From the NCBI RefSeq assembly GCF_003362755.1, contig NZ_QKRA01000006.1, forward strand, positions 150,983 through 214,982: DNA of 64,000 bases, in the 5' to 3' direction. This DNA comes from Marinomonas piezotolerans (GTDB taxonomy: Bacteria > Pseudomonadota > Gammaproteobacteria > Pseudomonadales > Marinomonadaceae). A program made the position numbers and the translations under genes. Shown here piece after piece: positions 25,870-36,509 of this stretch. Numbering within the stretch: the first letter of the stretch is position 1; each line of letters begins with the position of its first letter. The notes beneath the pieces are model-generated. The model had not been told where the DNA came from and did not search any database. It saw only the letters and a list, made by a program, of their open reading frames with translations.

Positions 25870-27045
25870 TCAACCCTCAACGGCTTCGCGAGCCTTTGTG
25901 ACTGCCGACGCGGGAGTGATCCCCCAAAGGCGAACACACGCCTTATACATGATGACCAAAAACAGCAGCGGGATAATCATGGTTTTCAAGACAAATAACG
26001 CCATCATATTTAAGAAATGATCAATAGACTGGTTCAATGTGGCAACGTACCCCGTCACCTTGTCTTTGGCGGCCACGGTTATGCGGCTGAAGCCATTACG
26101 AATACTCGCAAAGGTACTCACCTCACCCTTTAGACGATCCTGCAACTCGGCAATATCATCATCTACATTATCCAAATCATCTTCGACATCATTCAAATTC
26201 CGTTGAATACGACGCAGCTGCGTTAACAATTGATTTCTCTCGCGCTCCAATGCACGCTCCTCTGCTGTTTTATCAAATAGCACGCTAAAGCCCGAACGAC
26301 CTTCTGACGCAACGGCCAACGCTTCTTCCACTCGATCAATCTGAGCCAGTTGGTCGGTTTCGTCCTGCGTTAAGCGCTGACTCTGAAGCAATAAAGTTTG
26401 CCGCTTCGCTTGCTCTGACTCCAGCTCCCTCGCGACCTGAACTTTGATTTCCTTAGACAAATCCAGCGCTTCATCGAGTCGATCTGGAGACGCGGGGAAG
26501 GCTTCCAAGGCAGCGTACTCTTGCTGCACCGCATCATCAATGAAAGCTTCATCAACCCAACTACTGGCCACCGCCACCATAGCAATAGAAAACTTGCAGA
26601 TAACCGCGAACAAGAAAACTTTGTATGCGAGCGCTCGATAACGAGAGAACACGAACCGAGTGCCCAGAAATGCCACACCAGATATCGATAAAAACACCTT
26701 AAAGTGAAGCGTTTGAAGAATCTCAACGAGCAGCTTCTGAATCAGTAAAGAAGAGATGGCGTACTTCATCACGGAAGAGAAGTCTTCCACTAGATCGTTT
26801 AATGGATCTAATAACTCACCAATTTGAACCGACCCAACAATCGCGACATTTAGGGTAATCGTCGACAACACCGAAATCGTCGCGTTGAAAAGACGAGCAA
26901 TACCAAACGACGCCCCCGCGGATACTAAAGACGCATTAATATATTGCTCGGCATACTGATCCACCACACCGACCCAAGCAAACACCACCAGCGCTAGAAC
27001 AATCAGCACATCCTTATTTCTTTTTAAGGCGTCTAGCATTTGCAT
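25870..27045 (-). CDS. Membrane protein with long periplasmic or cytoplasmic coiled coil, unknown function
   Basis: I do not recognise this 391-residue protein. It has an N-terminal hydrophobic helix (residues 12-27), three further hydrophobic stretches to about 165, a long charged helical region (about 185-320: repeated Leu/Glu/Arg heptads, then NDVEDDLDNVDDDIAELQDRL), and one C-terminal membrane helix at about 345-368. The build suggests a membrane-anchored coiled coil. It is monocistronic, between a LysR gene and the TRAP terminator. An AGGAG ribosome site lies close to a double start (27045 or 27039). Confidence 0.7.
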   Translation of the reverse strand: MQMLDALKRNKDVLIVLALVVFAWVGVVDQYAEQYINASLVSAGASFGIARLFNATISVLSTITLNVAIVGSVQIGELLDPLNDLVEDFSSVMKYAISSLLIQKLLVEILQTLHFKVFLSISGVAFLGTRFVFSRYRALAYKVFLFAVICKFSIAMVAVASSWVDEAFIDDAVQQEYAALEAFPASPDRLDEALDLSKEIKVQVARELESEQAKRQTLLLQSQRLTQDETDQLAQIDRVEEALAVASEGRSGFSVLFDKTAEERALERERNQLLTQLRRIQRNLNDVEDDLDNVDDDIAELQDRLKGEVSTFASIRNGFSRITVAAKDKVTGYVATLNQSIDHFLNMMALFVLKTMIIPLLFLVIMYKACVRLWGITPASAVTKAREAVEG

Positions 27046-27117
27046 CCGCTCCTACATTAAGCTCTACGACAACCTCCAATCTAGCAAAGCTTGTGTAGAA
27101 CGCGAACCCTAAATCAA

Positions 27118-27149
27118 AAAGCCCCCAGTACATTCGCAGTAGGGGCTTT
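27118..27149 (-). terminator. Rho-independent terminator of the TRAP/lig operon
   Basis: AAAGCCCC (27118-27125) pairs with GGGGCTTT (27142-27149); on the minus strand the stem is followed by TTTTT. It lies about 80 bp after the dctM stop. Confidence 0.8.
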
Positions 27150-27228
27150 AAAACGCCTTAACAAAACTCAAAAACTCTAGTATCAGTATTGGAACCGTTT
27201 CTTTGTATTCAATTTGCGTCGCTTCAGG

Positions 27229-28533
27229 CTAACCAAACATAGTATTCGGTAGCAGCAATACAATCTGTGGAAATGCCATGAGCAAGGCCACCGCTAAAAT
27301 CATCATTAACCAAAACGGTAGTACGCCACGAAAAATATCCCCCAACGCAACATTCGGCGCGACAGATTTCACAATAAACACGTTGATGCCCACCGGAGGG
27401 GAAATTAGCCCCATTTCAAGGGTCAAAACGGTTAACACACCAAACCAAATCGGATCGATCCCCAGTTGCAATATGATCGGGAAGAAAATCGGTAGCGTCA
27501 GCACTAGCATAGCGAAACCTTCCAGGAAGCAGCCTAGCACCAAATAAATCATCAAGATCAAAATCAAGGTACCGGTTACGCCAAGATTCAGTGCAGCCAA
27601 AAACTCACCCACGGCAGTTGGAATATGACTCAGCGCCATAAAAGGATTGATCAAATGCGCTGCAATCAAGATCAGCATTACCGTAGCCGTCGTCACAACG
27701 GCATCACGCGCCGCGCTCCACAGTAATTTGATCGTCAAAGTCCGAGTGACAAGCCCCACCAGGATCACACTTCCTGCGCCAACGGCGGCGGCTTCCACGG
27801 GCGAAAACAAGCCTCCGTAAATACCCCCAATCGTCAGCAATATCACACCGACTATTGGACCCGCGCCCAAGATAGCTCTACTTTTCTCTTTGAGATTCGT
27901 TTTAGGCCCTGCAGGGCCAAAGTCAGGTTTGAAGTAGCAAATCACCATAATCATGACAATAAACAGCAACAACAACATGATCCCAGGCAGCACACCCGCT
28001 AGGAACAAGCGACCAATACTTTGCTCGGTTAAGATGGCGTAGATCACAAAGCCTGTAGACGGTGGAATCAAGATACCTAAGGTCCCCCCTGCGGCCACCA
28101 CACCAGTCGATAAACGAGTGTTGTAGTTAAATCGATCCATCTGCCCTAATGCTACTTTCCCCATGGTCAAGGCTGATGCCACTGAGGAGCCGGATAACGC
28201 GGCAAAACCACCACACCCGATGACCGTCGCGGACGCTAATCCACCCCGAAACTGACCAATGATGGCGTAAGCGGCATCATAAAGTCGCTGACTCATACCG
28301 GTTAAAGACGCGACATTTCCCATTAAAATGAATAAAGGAATGACCACTAATTCAGGCGAAGACGCCAAGGTAAAACTCTCCGACGCAAGCAAACTAAACG
28401 CCGAACGACTGCTGTCTAAAATGGTGATACCCGCAAACCCTACTGCAAACATGGTAAACGCCACGGGCACACGAAGTAACAGCAATACAAACATGATCAG
28501 AATACCGATCATGCCTATCATTGAAGCGCTCAT
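27229..28533 (-). CDS. dctM: TRAP transporter large permease subunit (DctM)
   Basis: The 434-residue protein has about 12 membrane segments and DctM hallmarks: LLLLRVPVAFTMF near the N-terminus, LASATVIGCGGFAALSGSSVASALTMG near 96-122, LSTGVVAAGGTLGILIPPSTGFVIYAILTEQSIG near 140 and GLISPPVGINVFIVKS near 380. TRAP carriers use Na+ gradients to import carboxylates and similar solutes, which suits a marine cell. Its ATG overlaps the dctQ stop by 4 bp. The substrate is probably related to the neighbouring aromatic-acid genes (inference). Confidence 0.93.
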   Translation of the reverse strand: MSASMIGMIGILIMFVLLLLRVPVAFTMFAVGFAGITILDSSRSAFSLLASESFTLASSPELVVIPLFILMGNVASLTGMSQRLYDAAYAIIGQFRGGLASATVIGCGGFAALSGSSVASALTMGKVALGQMDRFNYNTRLSTGVVAAGGTLGILIPPSTGFVIYAILTEQSIGRLFLAGVLPGIMLLLLFIVMIMVICYFKPDFGPAGPKTNLKEKSRAILGAGPIVGVILLTIGGIYGGLFSPVEAAAVGAGSVILVGLVTRTLTIKLLWSAARDAVVTTATVMLILIAAHLINPFMALSHIPTAVGEFLAALNLGVTGTLILILMIYLVLGCFLEGFAMLVLTLPIFFPIILQLGIDPIWFGVLTVLTLEMGLISPPVGINVFIVKSVAPNVALGDIFRGVLPFWLMMILAVALLMAFPQIVLLLPNTMFG

Positions 28534-29036
28534 ACGGCGTCTCCTTTACGGACATCTCGTCCCGAGAACGTTAGCTCCAGCGCGCGCAATACCATCCCCG
28601 CCGCTGTTAACAAGGCGAATACGGACAAGCCGTTTTGAAACCACGCTTTTGGCCAACGCAACAAGTTCGTAGAGAGGTTCAACATGGCCGAGAGCTTGGC
28701 GCTTTCGTTGACCGCGTAAGCAATCGCGACAAAAATCACAGCCCCTAATAAAGCGGCTGAAATATCAATCGCAAGATTGAGAAGCTCTGGGTAAGCTCGT
28801 TCAAATAGGTCCACGGAAATATGACCGCCTGTACGATCACAGATGGCCATCGCGCCAAACACAACCACGGTCATCGACATGGTAATGACATCCTGTGAGC
28901 CATACATGGGCGAGCCAAAGGCACGCCCAATGACATCAACAAGAATCACCAACATGATGAAGATCAGCCCCAATGATCCGATGGCAGCAGACAGGTTAAT
29001 CAACCCGTCTGCCAGCTTTCTAATGGCGGCAAACAT
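28530..29036 (-). CDS. dctQ: TRAP transporter small permease subunit (DctQ)
   Basis: The 168-residue protein has four membrane helices, at about 12-35, 50-65, 88-107 and 131-150. The first helix and LVDVIGRAFGSPMYGSQDV are the usual DctQ signature. It pairs with DctM in the membrane to take solute from the DctP binding protein. It begins 1 bp after the dctP stop and its own stop overlaps the dctM start. Confidence 0.9.
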   Translation of the reverse strand: MFAAIRKLADGLINLSAAIGSLGLIFIMLVILVDVIGRAFGSPMYGSQDVITMSMTVVVFGAMAICDRTGGHISVDLFERAYPELLNLAIDISAALLGAVIFVAIAYAVNESAKLSAMLNLSTNLLRWPKAWFQNGLSVFALLTAAGMVLRALELTFSGRDVRKGDAV

Positions 29037-29037
29037 A

Positions 29038-30018
29038 TTAGTTGCCTTGCATTGCGGCTAACGCATCGTCACCATCCACACTGTTCACATAGCTGTTCAC
29101 AACGCCTGAAACCGCTTTAGTGAAGGCTTCTTTCTCCGCATCGGTCAACTCAACAATGGCATTCGAACTATCTTTTTGGGCAGCCGCTAACGCAGCATTG
29201 GCAGTGACTAACCAAGCATCTTCAGCACTTTTAGAGAGTTCCATACCACTTGCTGCATCGACCGCAGCGCGCTGCTCAGCACTGAGATCACCATAGACTT
29301 GGGCATTCAGGACGGTAAAGAACGTCAAACGACCTAGAGGCGCCCCTAATGTCAGCGCGTCAGCCACCTCATCCAGTTTAAAGTCTTTCAGAGTTGAGGC
29401 CCCAGTGATTACCCCGTCGATGAGTCCAGTCTGCATCGCGTTGTACACTTGGCTAATTGGCATTTGCACTGGGGTAGCGCCCAAGGCTTTCGCCACTTCC
29501 GCCGCGGTCGATCCAGCAACACGCACTTTCAGACCGTTTAAATCTTGCGGCGTACGGATCACTTTATTGCGCATAATAAAAATGTTGGGTTCAGACGTCC
29601 AAAGAGCAAGCGGTTTAGTGCCTGGGAATTCTTGGCTAAGGTTGTCGTCAAAGGCGCGCCACAACGCTTGATAACCAGGCATGTCTTCGGGAATCGCACC
29701 AGGTAATTCAGCAATCATGGTTTTACCAAACTGTGATGAGGTATAGCCTGGTAATCCCCAAGCCATATCCGTAGCACCTTGCAAAACACGAATGTATTGC
29801 TCTGCGGGACCCGACCCCAATTCACCACCATGATAGCCACGCACGGTCAGCTCTCCATTTGTCGCGGCAGACAAGTCATTATTTAATTTCTCAATGACAG
29901 ACGCGTTGATTGTGTGAAATGGTGGTGTGAAGTTGGCGAACTTCAATTCTTCGGCAACAACTTGGCTGGTCAATACAATCGCCGTCGATGCGGCAACAAG
30001 CAGTTTACTAACGTTCAT
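29038..30018 (-). CDS. dctP: TRAP transporter solute-binding protein (DctP)
   Basis: The 326-residue protein begins with a signal peptide (MNVSKLLVAASTAIVLTSQVVA, cut before EELKFAN) and has the DctP fold. Family landmarks are LRVAGSTAAEVAKALGATPVQMPISQVYNAMQTGLIDGVITG near 165-206; the conserved Arg (in LNGLKVRVAG) that usually salt-bridges a substrate carboxylate is present. It heads dctPQM and lies downstream of ligAB, the hydrolase and the NTF2-like gene on the same strand, separated by a 126-bp gap that may hold its own promoter. Confidence 0.93.
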   Translation of the reverse strand: MNVSKLLVAASTAIVLTSQVVAEELKFANFTPPFHTINASVIEKLNNDLSAATNGELTVRGYHGGELGSGPAEQYIRVLQGATDMAWGLPGYTSSQFGKTMIAELPGAIPEDMPGYQALWRAFDDNLSQEFPGTKPLALWTSEPNIFIMRNKVIRTPQDLNGLKVRVAGSTAAEVAKALGATPVQMPISQVYNAMQTGLIDGVITGASTLKDFKLDEVADALTLGAPLGRLTFFTVLNAQVYGDLSAEQRAAVDAASGMELSKSAEDAWLVTANAALAAAQKDSSNAIVELTDAEKEAFTKAVSGVVNSYVNSVDGDDALAAMQGN

Positions 30019-30044
30019 ATGATGACTCCCTTATTGATCTTAGT

Positions 30045-30057
30045 GCCTAAATTAGGC
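30045..30057. promoter_or_regulatory. Short palindrome upstream of dctP
   Basis: GCCTAA (30045-30050) and TTAGGC (30052-30057) flank one base. It lies 27 bp before dctP, where an operator could sit. The arms are only 6 bp, so the call is weak. Confidence 0.3.
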
Positions 30058-30144
30058 GTTTCTTATTTTGGATCTGAGGACATGCCATAACGCGCACTGC
30101 CCCGTTCGTAATAGTCTTCTTGTTATGGCTCTAAAGAGCTTATT

Positions 30145-30589
30145 TCATTCGCTTCCGTTGAATTTCAGTTCAATCGAACCCTGCCTTTTCGCTATCAACC
30201 AGGTATCGTCTACTTTCTTCAGGTCATCAACGAAACGTCCAATGAACACACTGGCTTTGGCGGCAATGATGGTTTCAATATCGGGGGCTTTTTGTTCACC
30301 AGAAAACAGCACCACGCGGGATGCCACCGTTGCGGATTGGGCATCATGTACGGTCACTTCGATATTGCTCAACGCGTGACAGGTCTCTTTACTTGGGCGC
30401 TCTGTAAACGATTTCAGAATCGCCGCCCGTCCTTCAATTTTGTCTAATGGGGCACTCGGACGGTGCAATACTGCATCTTCGCTGTAGCACTCAGACAACT
30501 CTTGCCAACGGCTTTGGTCCAGCAAATTAATAGAACGCGTCACTAATTTCTGACATTGCCACTCGATCAACATGGTGTCTAAATCTACG

Positions 30590-30597
<8 letters not shown>
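30145..30597 (-). CDS. SnoaL/NTF2-like domain protein
   Basis: The 150-residue protein has the cone-shaped NTF2/SnoaL fold pattern: an N-terminal helix (CQKLVTRSINLLDQSRWQELSECYSEDAVLHRP), then alternating strands and FTERPSKETCHALSNIEVTV. Such domains isomerise, dehydrate or merely bind small hydrophobic compounds. Its stop precedes dctP by 126 bp and its start overlaps the hydrolase stop by 8 bp, so it probably processes or binds the ring-cleavage product or a related acid (inference). No specific catalytic residues can be assigned. Confidence 0.8.
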
Positions 30598-32540
<1,943 letters not shown>

Positions 32541-32594
32541 ACTCTTCCTGCTTCAGCCAAAAGATGTATCAGTGATTTCCATTAAAACTACACA

Positions 32595-32667
32595 GCCGAT
32601 TTCAATCTGTCCTATGCGCTTTTATAAACATCCTTTAAAATTTAGTTATATCTTAAAATCAATCGGC
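32595..32667. promoter_or_regulatory. Divergent ligA/lysR promoter region with inverted GCCGATT
   Basis: GCCGATT (32595-32601) is repeated inverted as AATCGGC (32661-32667) in the 140-bp gap. The arms are short and far apart (59 bp), but a protein with two DNA-binding domains could use such a layout. Weak evidence. Confidence 0.3.
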
Positions 32668-32680
32668 GGCTAGGTAGGCA

Positions 32681-33925
32681 ATGAGGGCAACAACCATGCA
32701 TCACATTACCAGCGGAACTCCCCTAACATTAAAGCAATGTCGAGTCATTCAAGGGATTATGAGAAAAGGTTCTGAACAAAGCGCCAGTGCTGCCCTGAAT
32801 CTTAGTCAATCCAGTGTGTCACGGGCGTTAGCGCAAGCTGAGCACGCACTTGGCGTCAGTATTTTTACACGCGGTTGGAGCGGCGCGGAGCTAACGGCCG
32901 ATGGGGAAATCGTTATGGCAACCTGTGATAACCTGCTCAACGCCATAGCCAGAGTGGAACAACACCTACAACAAACCGCCGACACCGCTTTGACACTAAA
33001 GAATCACCTAGAATGGCGCCATGTAGCGGTCGTCGAAGCCGTCAGCCGATTAGGCAGCGCTTCTATTGCCGCCGAAGTACTTGGGATAACACAGCCCGCC
33101 GTCAGTAAAACGCTAAAGGAATTGGAAAATATGGTACGACAGCCATTATTTTCTCGACTGCGTCACGGCTTAACCCCCTTGCCAGCGGCCAAGTCATTAG
33201 CTGCGTTGTATTTAAGAATACTGCCGATTGCTCAATCACTGAGCCAAGCACTGCAATCACGACCTAACGAGTTAAACGGTCGACTCTCTGTCGGCATGCT
33301 ATCGTTTTCTTGCCAAGACATCGTACCCATCGCCTTTGCTTCCATTTTCAAACAGCACCCACGCGTCCGGCTGCAAGCCATGCAGGGGCCTTACCACATG
33401 CTGGCAAACGCCTTGATACAAGGAGAGATTGATTGCTTTCTAGGGTTATTAAGAACGGGACCGATTCATCCAGATTTAATCGAAATCCCTCTGCTGCACG
33501 CACAATATGCGTTGATTGCTCGCAACGACCACCCAATACACAAAGAGGCAAGCAGTCTTAAGGATTTAACCGATGAACGCTGGATCGTCGCGCGCCACGG
33601 CACACCGATTCGCGAGTACTTTGAAACACTGTTCCGAAGCATCGATAACAAGCCACCGATCCAAGCATTAGAAATGCTGACGTTTGCCTCATCAGAAGAT
33701 CTGGTGATTCATAGCGATGCCATCGCCCTCTTGTTCTACGATGATTGGAATATTCAGCAACTCAACCCACGCCTTCAACAGATACCAATCACCTTACCCA
33801 AACCAGACTGCATGATTGGCATCACCCTACATCGAGACCACCAATCTCCTATTATTAAAACCTTTATTGAAGAGCTTGAAACGGTTATCGAGGCAAAAAT
33901 AACCGATTCTATTCCAGCTGAGTAA
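32681..33925 (+). CDS. LysR-type regulator with two tandem HTH domains
   Basis: The 414-residue protein is about 100 residues longer than ordinary LTTRs. A first winged HTH lies at about 15-75 (LKQCRVIQGIMRKGSEQSASAALNLSQSSVSRALAQAE), and a second at about 108-168 (WRHVAVVEAVSRLGSASIAAEVLGITQPAVSKTLKELE). A normal effector domain follows from about 195 (LNGRLSVGMLSFSCQDIVPIAF; LIARNDHPIHKE). Both HTHs keep the SQSSVSR/TQPAVSK recognition helix, so both could bind DNA. It diverges from ligAB, its likely target. An internal ATG at 32696 is an alternative start. Confidence 0.9.
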   Translation: MRATTMHHITSGTPLTLKQCRVIQGIMRKGSEQSASAALNLSQSSVSRALAQAEHALGVSIFTRGWSGAELTADGEIVMATCDNLLNAIARVEQHLQQTADTALTLKNHLEWRHVAVVEAVSRLGSASIAAEVLGITQPAVSKTLKELENMVRQPLFSRLRHGLTPLPAAKSLAALYLRILPIAQSLSQALQSRPNELNGRLSVGMLSFSCQDIVPIAFASIFKQHPRVRLQAMQGPYHMLANALIQGEIDCFLGLLRTGPIHPDLIEIPLLHAQYALIARNDHPIHKEASSLKDLTDERWIVARHGTPIREYFETLFRSIDNKPPIQALEMLTFASSEDLVIHSDAIALLFYDDWNIQQLNPRLQQIPITLPKPDCMIGITLHRDHQSPIIKTFIEELETVIEAKITDSIPAE

Positions 33926-34314
33926 CTCGCTAACCGCTGAATTCCGCTATCAACCACCAATCAAAAGAGCCCTTACCGCTTCAACAGCAACGTCTCGAAG
34001 CACTTTTTCTAGATGATTTAATTAAACAATTCGGAGACATAACTGGAAGCAAAAACCTGTCGTGACACTATATAAAGACCCGAAGTTCAGTTTTTCCATT
34101 ACAAGATGGCTTTGCCTACGCATCGAGTATCAGGGATTGAATAGAGATAACGATTGATACAATATACGCAAAATTTTCAGGAAGAATAAAGCATCAAGTT
34201 TCCGCCTCCGGCACTACCAACTGTTCTCCGGCGGCAGTTTCTCTCTCCTGAGTACACGTTAGCCGCCCGTGGCGGTTAAATTGGATAGGTATGACAGGGG
34301 AACGTAGCCTTTAT
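33926..34314. other. Non-coding leader region of the five-gene cluster
   Basis: No gene is convincing here. The right half has a GC-rich structured stretch: TTAGCCGCC (34259-34267) pairs with GGCGGTTAA (34271-34279) around a 3-nt loop with one G-T pair, and CCGCC (34202-34206) can pair with GGCGG (34230-34234). A possible promoter (TTGAAT, 15 bp, TACAAT) lies at 34137-34163. CGGAGACA at 34032-34039 is the inverse of the TGTCTCCG repeats on the other side of the cluster. Confidence 0.5.
34259..34279 (+). other. Leader hairpin upstream of the cluster
   Basis: A 9-bp stem with a CGT loop ends about 35 nt before the first ATG. It has no T run, so it is more likely an RNA structure or protein site than a terminator. 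Confidence 0.5.
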
Positions 34315-35217
34315 ATGAGTACAATCTTAATAACAGGCCATCTCGGCCTAGTTGGGCGGCATTTACAGCCGTTATTAGAGCGCCAAGGATATCGGGTTAA
34401 AGGCTTTGATATTGCCGATGGCAGCGGTGATATATGCCAACCTGATCAGCTCAAGAAGGCTCTAACTGGAGTTAACGGAGTGATTCATCTTGCCGCAGTT
34501 TCTAGGGTGATATGGGGCGAGCAGAATCCAGAGTTATGTTGGAAAACAAATGCTCTTGCGAGCGAACAATTGTTGAAGATTGCTTGCAAACAAGTTGATG
34601 TAAAGCCTTGGGTATTGGTTACCAGCAGTCGTGAGGTTTATGGAGAAGCTGAGTTTCTTCCGGTTCTCGATACAACACCGACTAATCCGGTCAATGTCTA
34701 TGGTCGGGCAAAAATGTATATGGAAAAAATAGCCTTAGAATTTAGAGAGTACGGGCTTAATACCGCTGTGATAAGGCTCGCTAATGTGTATGGCTGTACA
34801 AAAGACCATAAGGACAGAGTATTGCCCGCGTTCTGTTGTAACGCTGTCAAAAACGCAAATCTGCGCGTAGATGGCCGGAACCATTTGTTTGATTTCACTC
34901 ATGTATCCGATACCGTAAAAGGCCTGTCCTTAGTCGTTGAACAACTCGAGAATAACGAGAGGAAATTGCCCCCTACTCACCTTCTTCCTGGCATTGGTAC
35001 GACACTTGGTGAAGCTGCTGAAATGGCCATCAAGTTCGCTGGGAGTCATTCTCGAATTATTGAAGCCCCATCTCGAAATTATGATGTAAGTCGATTTATT
35101 GGAGATCCGACTCAGGCCAAAGAACTGTTGGGCTGGCAAGCTAATATATCCCCCGAACAGGGCATTCAGCTTTTGGTCAAAGCGTTCCAAAAACAGTTAC
35201 AGGAAGTTCCTGCATGA
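34315..35217 (+). CDS. NAD-dependent sugar epimerase/dehydratase
   Basis: I start at MSTILITGHLGLVGRHLQPLL (34315), which opens directly into the Rossmann GxxGxxG; an ATG at 34291 adds eight residues. The 300-residue extended SDR has VIHLAAVSRV near 61, the active-site TSSREVYGE near 105-112 and YGRAKMYMEK near 133, so the Tyr-x3-Lys pair is intact. It should act on a nucleotide sugar, as GalE/RfbB-type enzymes do; the sugar is unknown. It is the first gene of the operon, overlapping the glycosyltransferase start by 4 bp. Confidence 0.87.
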   Translation: MSTILITGHLGLVGRHLQPLLERQGYRVKGFDIADGSGDICQPDQLKKALTGVNGVIHLAAVSRVIWGEQNPELCWKTNALASEQLLKIACKQVDVKPWVLVTSSREVYGEAEFLPVLDTTPTNPVNVYGRAKMYMEKIALEFREYGLNTAVIRLANVYGCTKDHKDRVLPAFCCNAVKNANLRVDGRNHLFDFTHVSDTVKGLSLVVEQLENNERKLPPTHLLPGIGTTLGEAAEMAIKFAGSHSRIIEAPSRNYDVSRFIGDPTQAKELLGWQANISPEQGIQLLVKAFQKQLQEVPA

Positions 35218-36509
35218 AAATTGTAAAAGTCATTCATGGTTATCCGATGTTATACAACGCCGGATCAGAAGTGTATTCACAAACCATCTGCCATGGCTTA
35301 GCTAAACGCGGCCATGAGGTGCACGTATTTACCAGAGAGGAAGACTCCTTTCAGCCCGATGGTGCGATGCGGATTAGTCATGACGCCGACGTACCAGACA
35401 TTACTCTACATCTGGTGAATAACTCACGGATGCGAGATCGCTATCGTTTGGATATCGTTGACCAGCGTTTTGCTGAGTTGCTCGACCAATTGCAGCCAGA
35501 TTTAGTGCATATAGGACACCTGAACCACTTATCTACCTCTTTGGTATTTGAGGCTAAAAAACGCCATATTCCGATTGTTTATACGCTTCACGATTATTGG
35601 TTGATGTGTCCGCGCGGGCAGTTTATGCAGATGCACTCTGCGGATGACAATCTCTGGGCTGCCTGTGATGGCCAAGAAGACAAGAAGTGCGCAACGCAGT
35701 GTTACGCTCGCTATTTCTCAGGCAGTGAACAGGAAAAAGCAGAGGATTTAGCTTACTGGGAAAACTGGGTTAAGCGTAGAATGGCGCATGTGCGCGATGT
35801 CGTTGAGCAGGTTGATTTGTTTATTTCACCGGCCAATTATCTGAAGCAACGTTATGAACAAGACTTTGGTCTGCCAAAAGAGAAAAGTATTTATCTTGAT
35901 TACGGCTTCGACCGTACAAGGATGATAGGACGTGTTCGCAGAAGCGATGAACCGTTTACGTTTGGGTATATTGGTACTCATATTCCGGCTAAGGGGATTC
36001 ATCAGTTAATCGAAGGTTTTGGCATGCTCAAGGGCGAAGCAAAGCTGAGAATTTGGGGGCGAGATCGGGGCCAGGATTCCAGAGCGCTAAGAGCGATTGC
36101 GTCATCTTTGCCTGGTAATAAAGCCAATGCGATCGAGTGGATGCCTGAATACAAGAATCAATCAATTGCAGTGGATGTGTTCAGCAATACTGATGCGATA
36201 GTGGTGCCATCAGTCTGGGTCGAAAACTCGCCTTTGGTTATTCATGAGGCTCAGCAAGCTAAAGTGCCTGTTATTACTGCTGATGTCGGTGGAATGGGGG
36301 AATATGTTCACCATGAGGTGAACGGCTTAACCTACCAACACCGCAACACCGCAGATCTTGCAAAGCAAATGCAGCGTTTACTGGATGACCCAGCATTAGC
36401 CAGCCAACTGGGGCTGCGTGGTTATCCTTTTAGTGACGATGGTCAGATTCCAGATATTGATCAGCACATACTCGACTTGGAAGCATGCTACGCGAGGGTT
36501 ATAGGCTAA
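35214..36509 (+). CDS. GT4-family glycosyltransferase
   Basis: The 431-residue GT-B enzyme begins KIVKVIHGYPMLYNAGSEVY and holds the GT4 acceptor-side signature YTLHDYWLMCPRGQ near 120-133. The donor domain has FGYIGTHIPAKGIHQLIEGF near 247 and the E-x7-E motif ENSPLVIHEAQQAKVP near 341. A Cys-rich insert follows the acceptor motif (AACDGQEDKKCATQCYARY), as in many GT4 members. It probably transfers the sugar made by the epimerase to a lipid, glycan, protein or small molecule. It shares one base with the radical SAM start and 4 bp with the epimerase. Confidence 0.9.
   Translation: MKIVKVIHGYPMLYNAGSEVYSQTICHGLAKRGHEVHVFTREEDSFQPDGAMRISHDADVPDITLHLVNNSRMRDRYRLDIVDQRFAELLDQLQPDLVHIGHLNHLSTSLVFEAKKRHIPIVYTLHDYWLMCPRGQFMQMHSADDNLWAACDGQEDKKCATQCYARYFSGSEQEKAEDLAYWENWVKRRMAHVRDVVEQVDLFISPANYLKQRYEQDFGLPKEKSIYLDYGFDRTRMIGRVRRSDEPFTFGYIGTHIPAKGIHQLIEGFGMLKGEAKLRIWGRDRGQDSRALRAIASSLPGNKANAIEWMPEYKNQSIAVDVFSNTDAIVVPSVWVENSPLVIHEAQQAKVPVITADVGGMGEYVHHEVNGLTYQHRNTADLAKQMQRLLDDPALASQLGLRGYPFSDDGQIPDIDQHILDLEACYARVIG

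Noticed and set aside
34230..34241. GGCGGCAG stretch resembling an RfaH ops element
   Set aside because: The ops consensus needs GGCGGTAG and the central T is C here; the bases after it also differ.
34259..34279. Possible integron attC-like site
   Set aside because: The GTTAGCC core does not fit GTTRRRY and no integrase or partner core site is present; the hairpin is treated as a leader structure.
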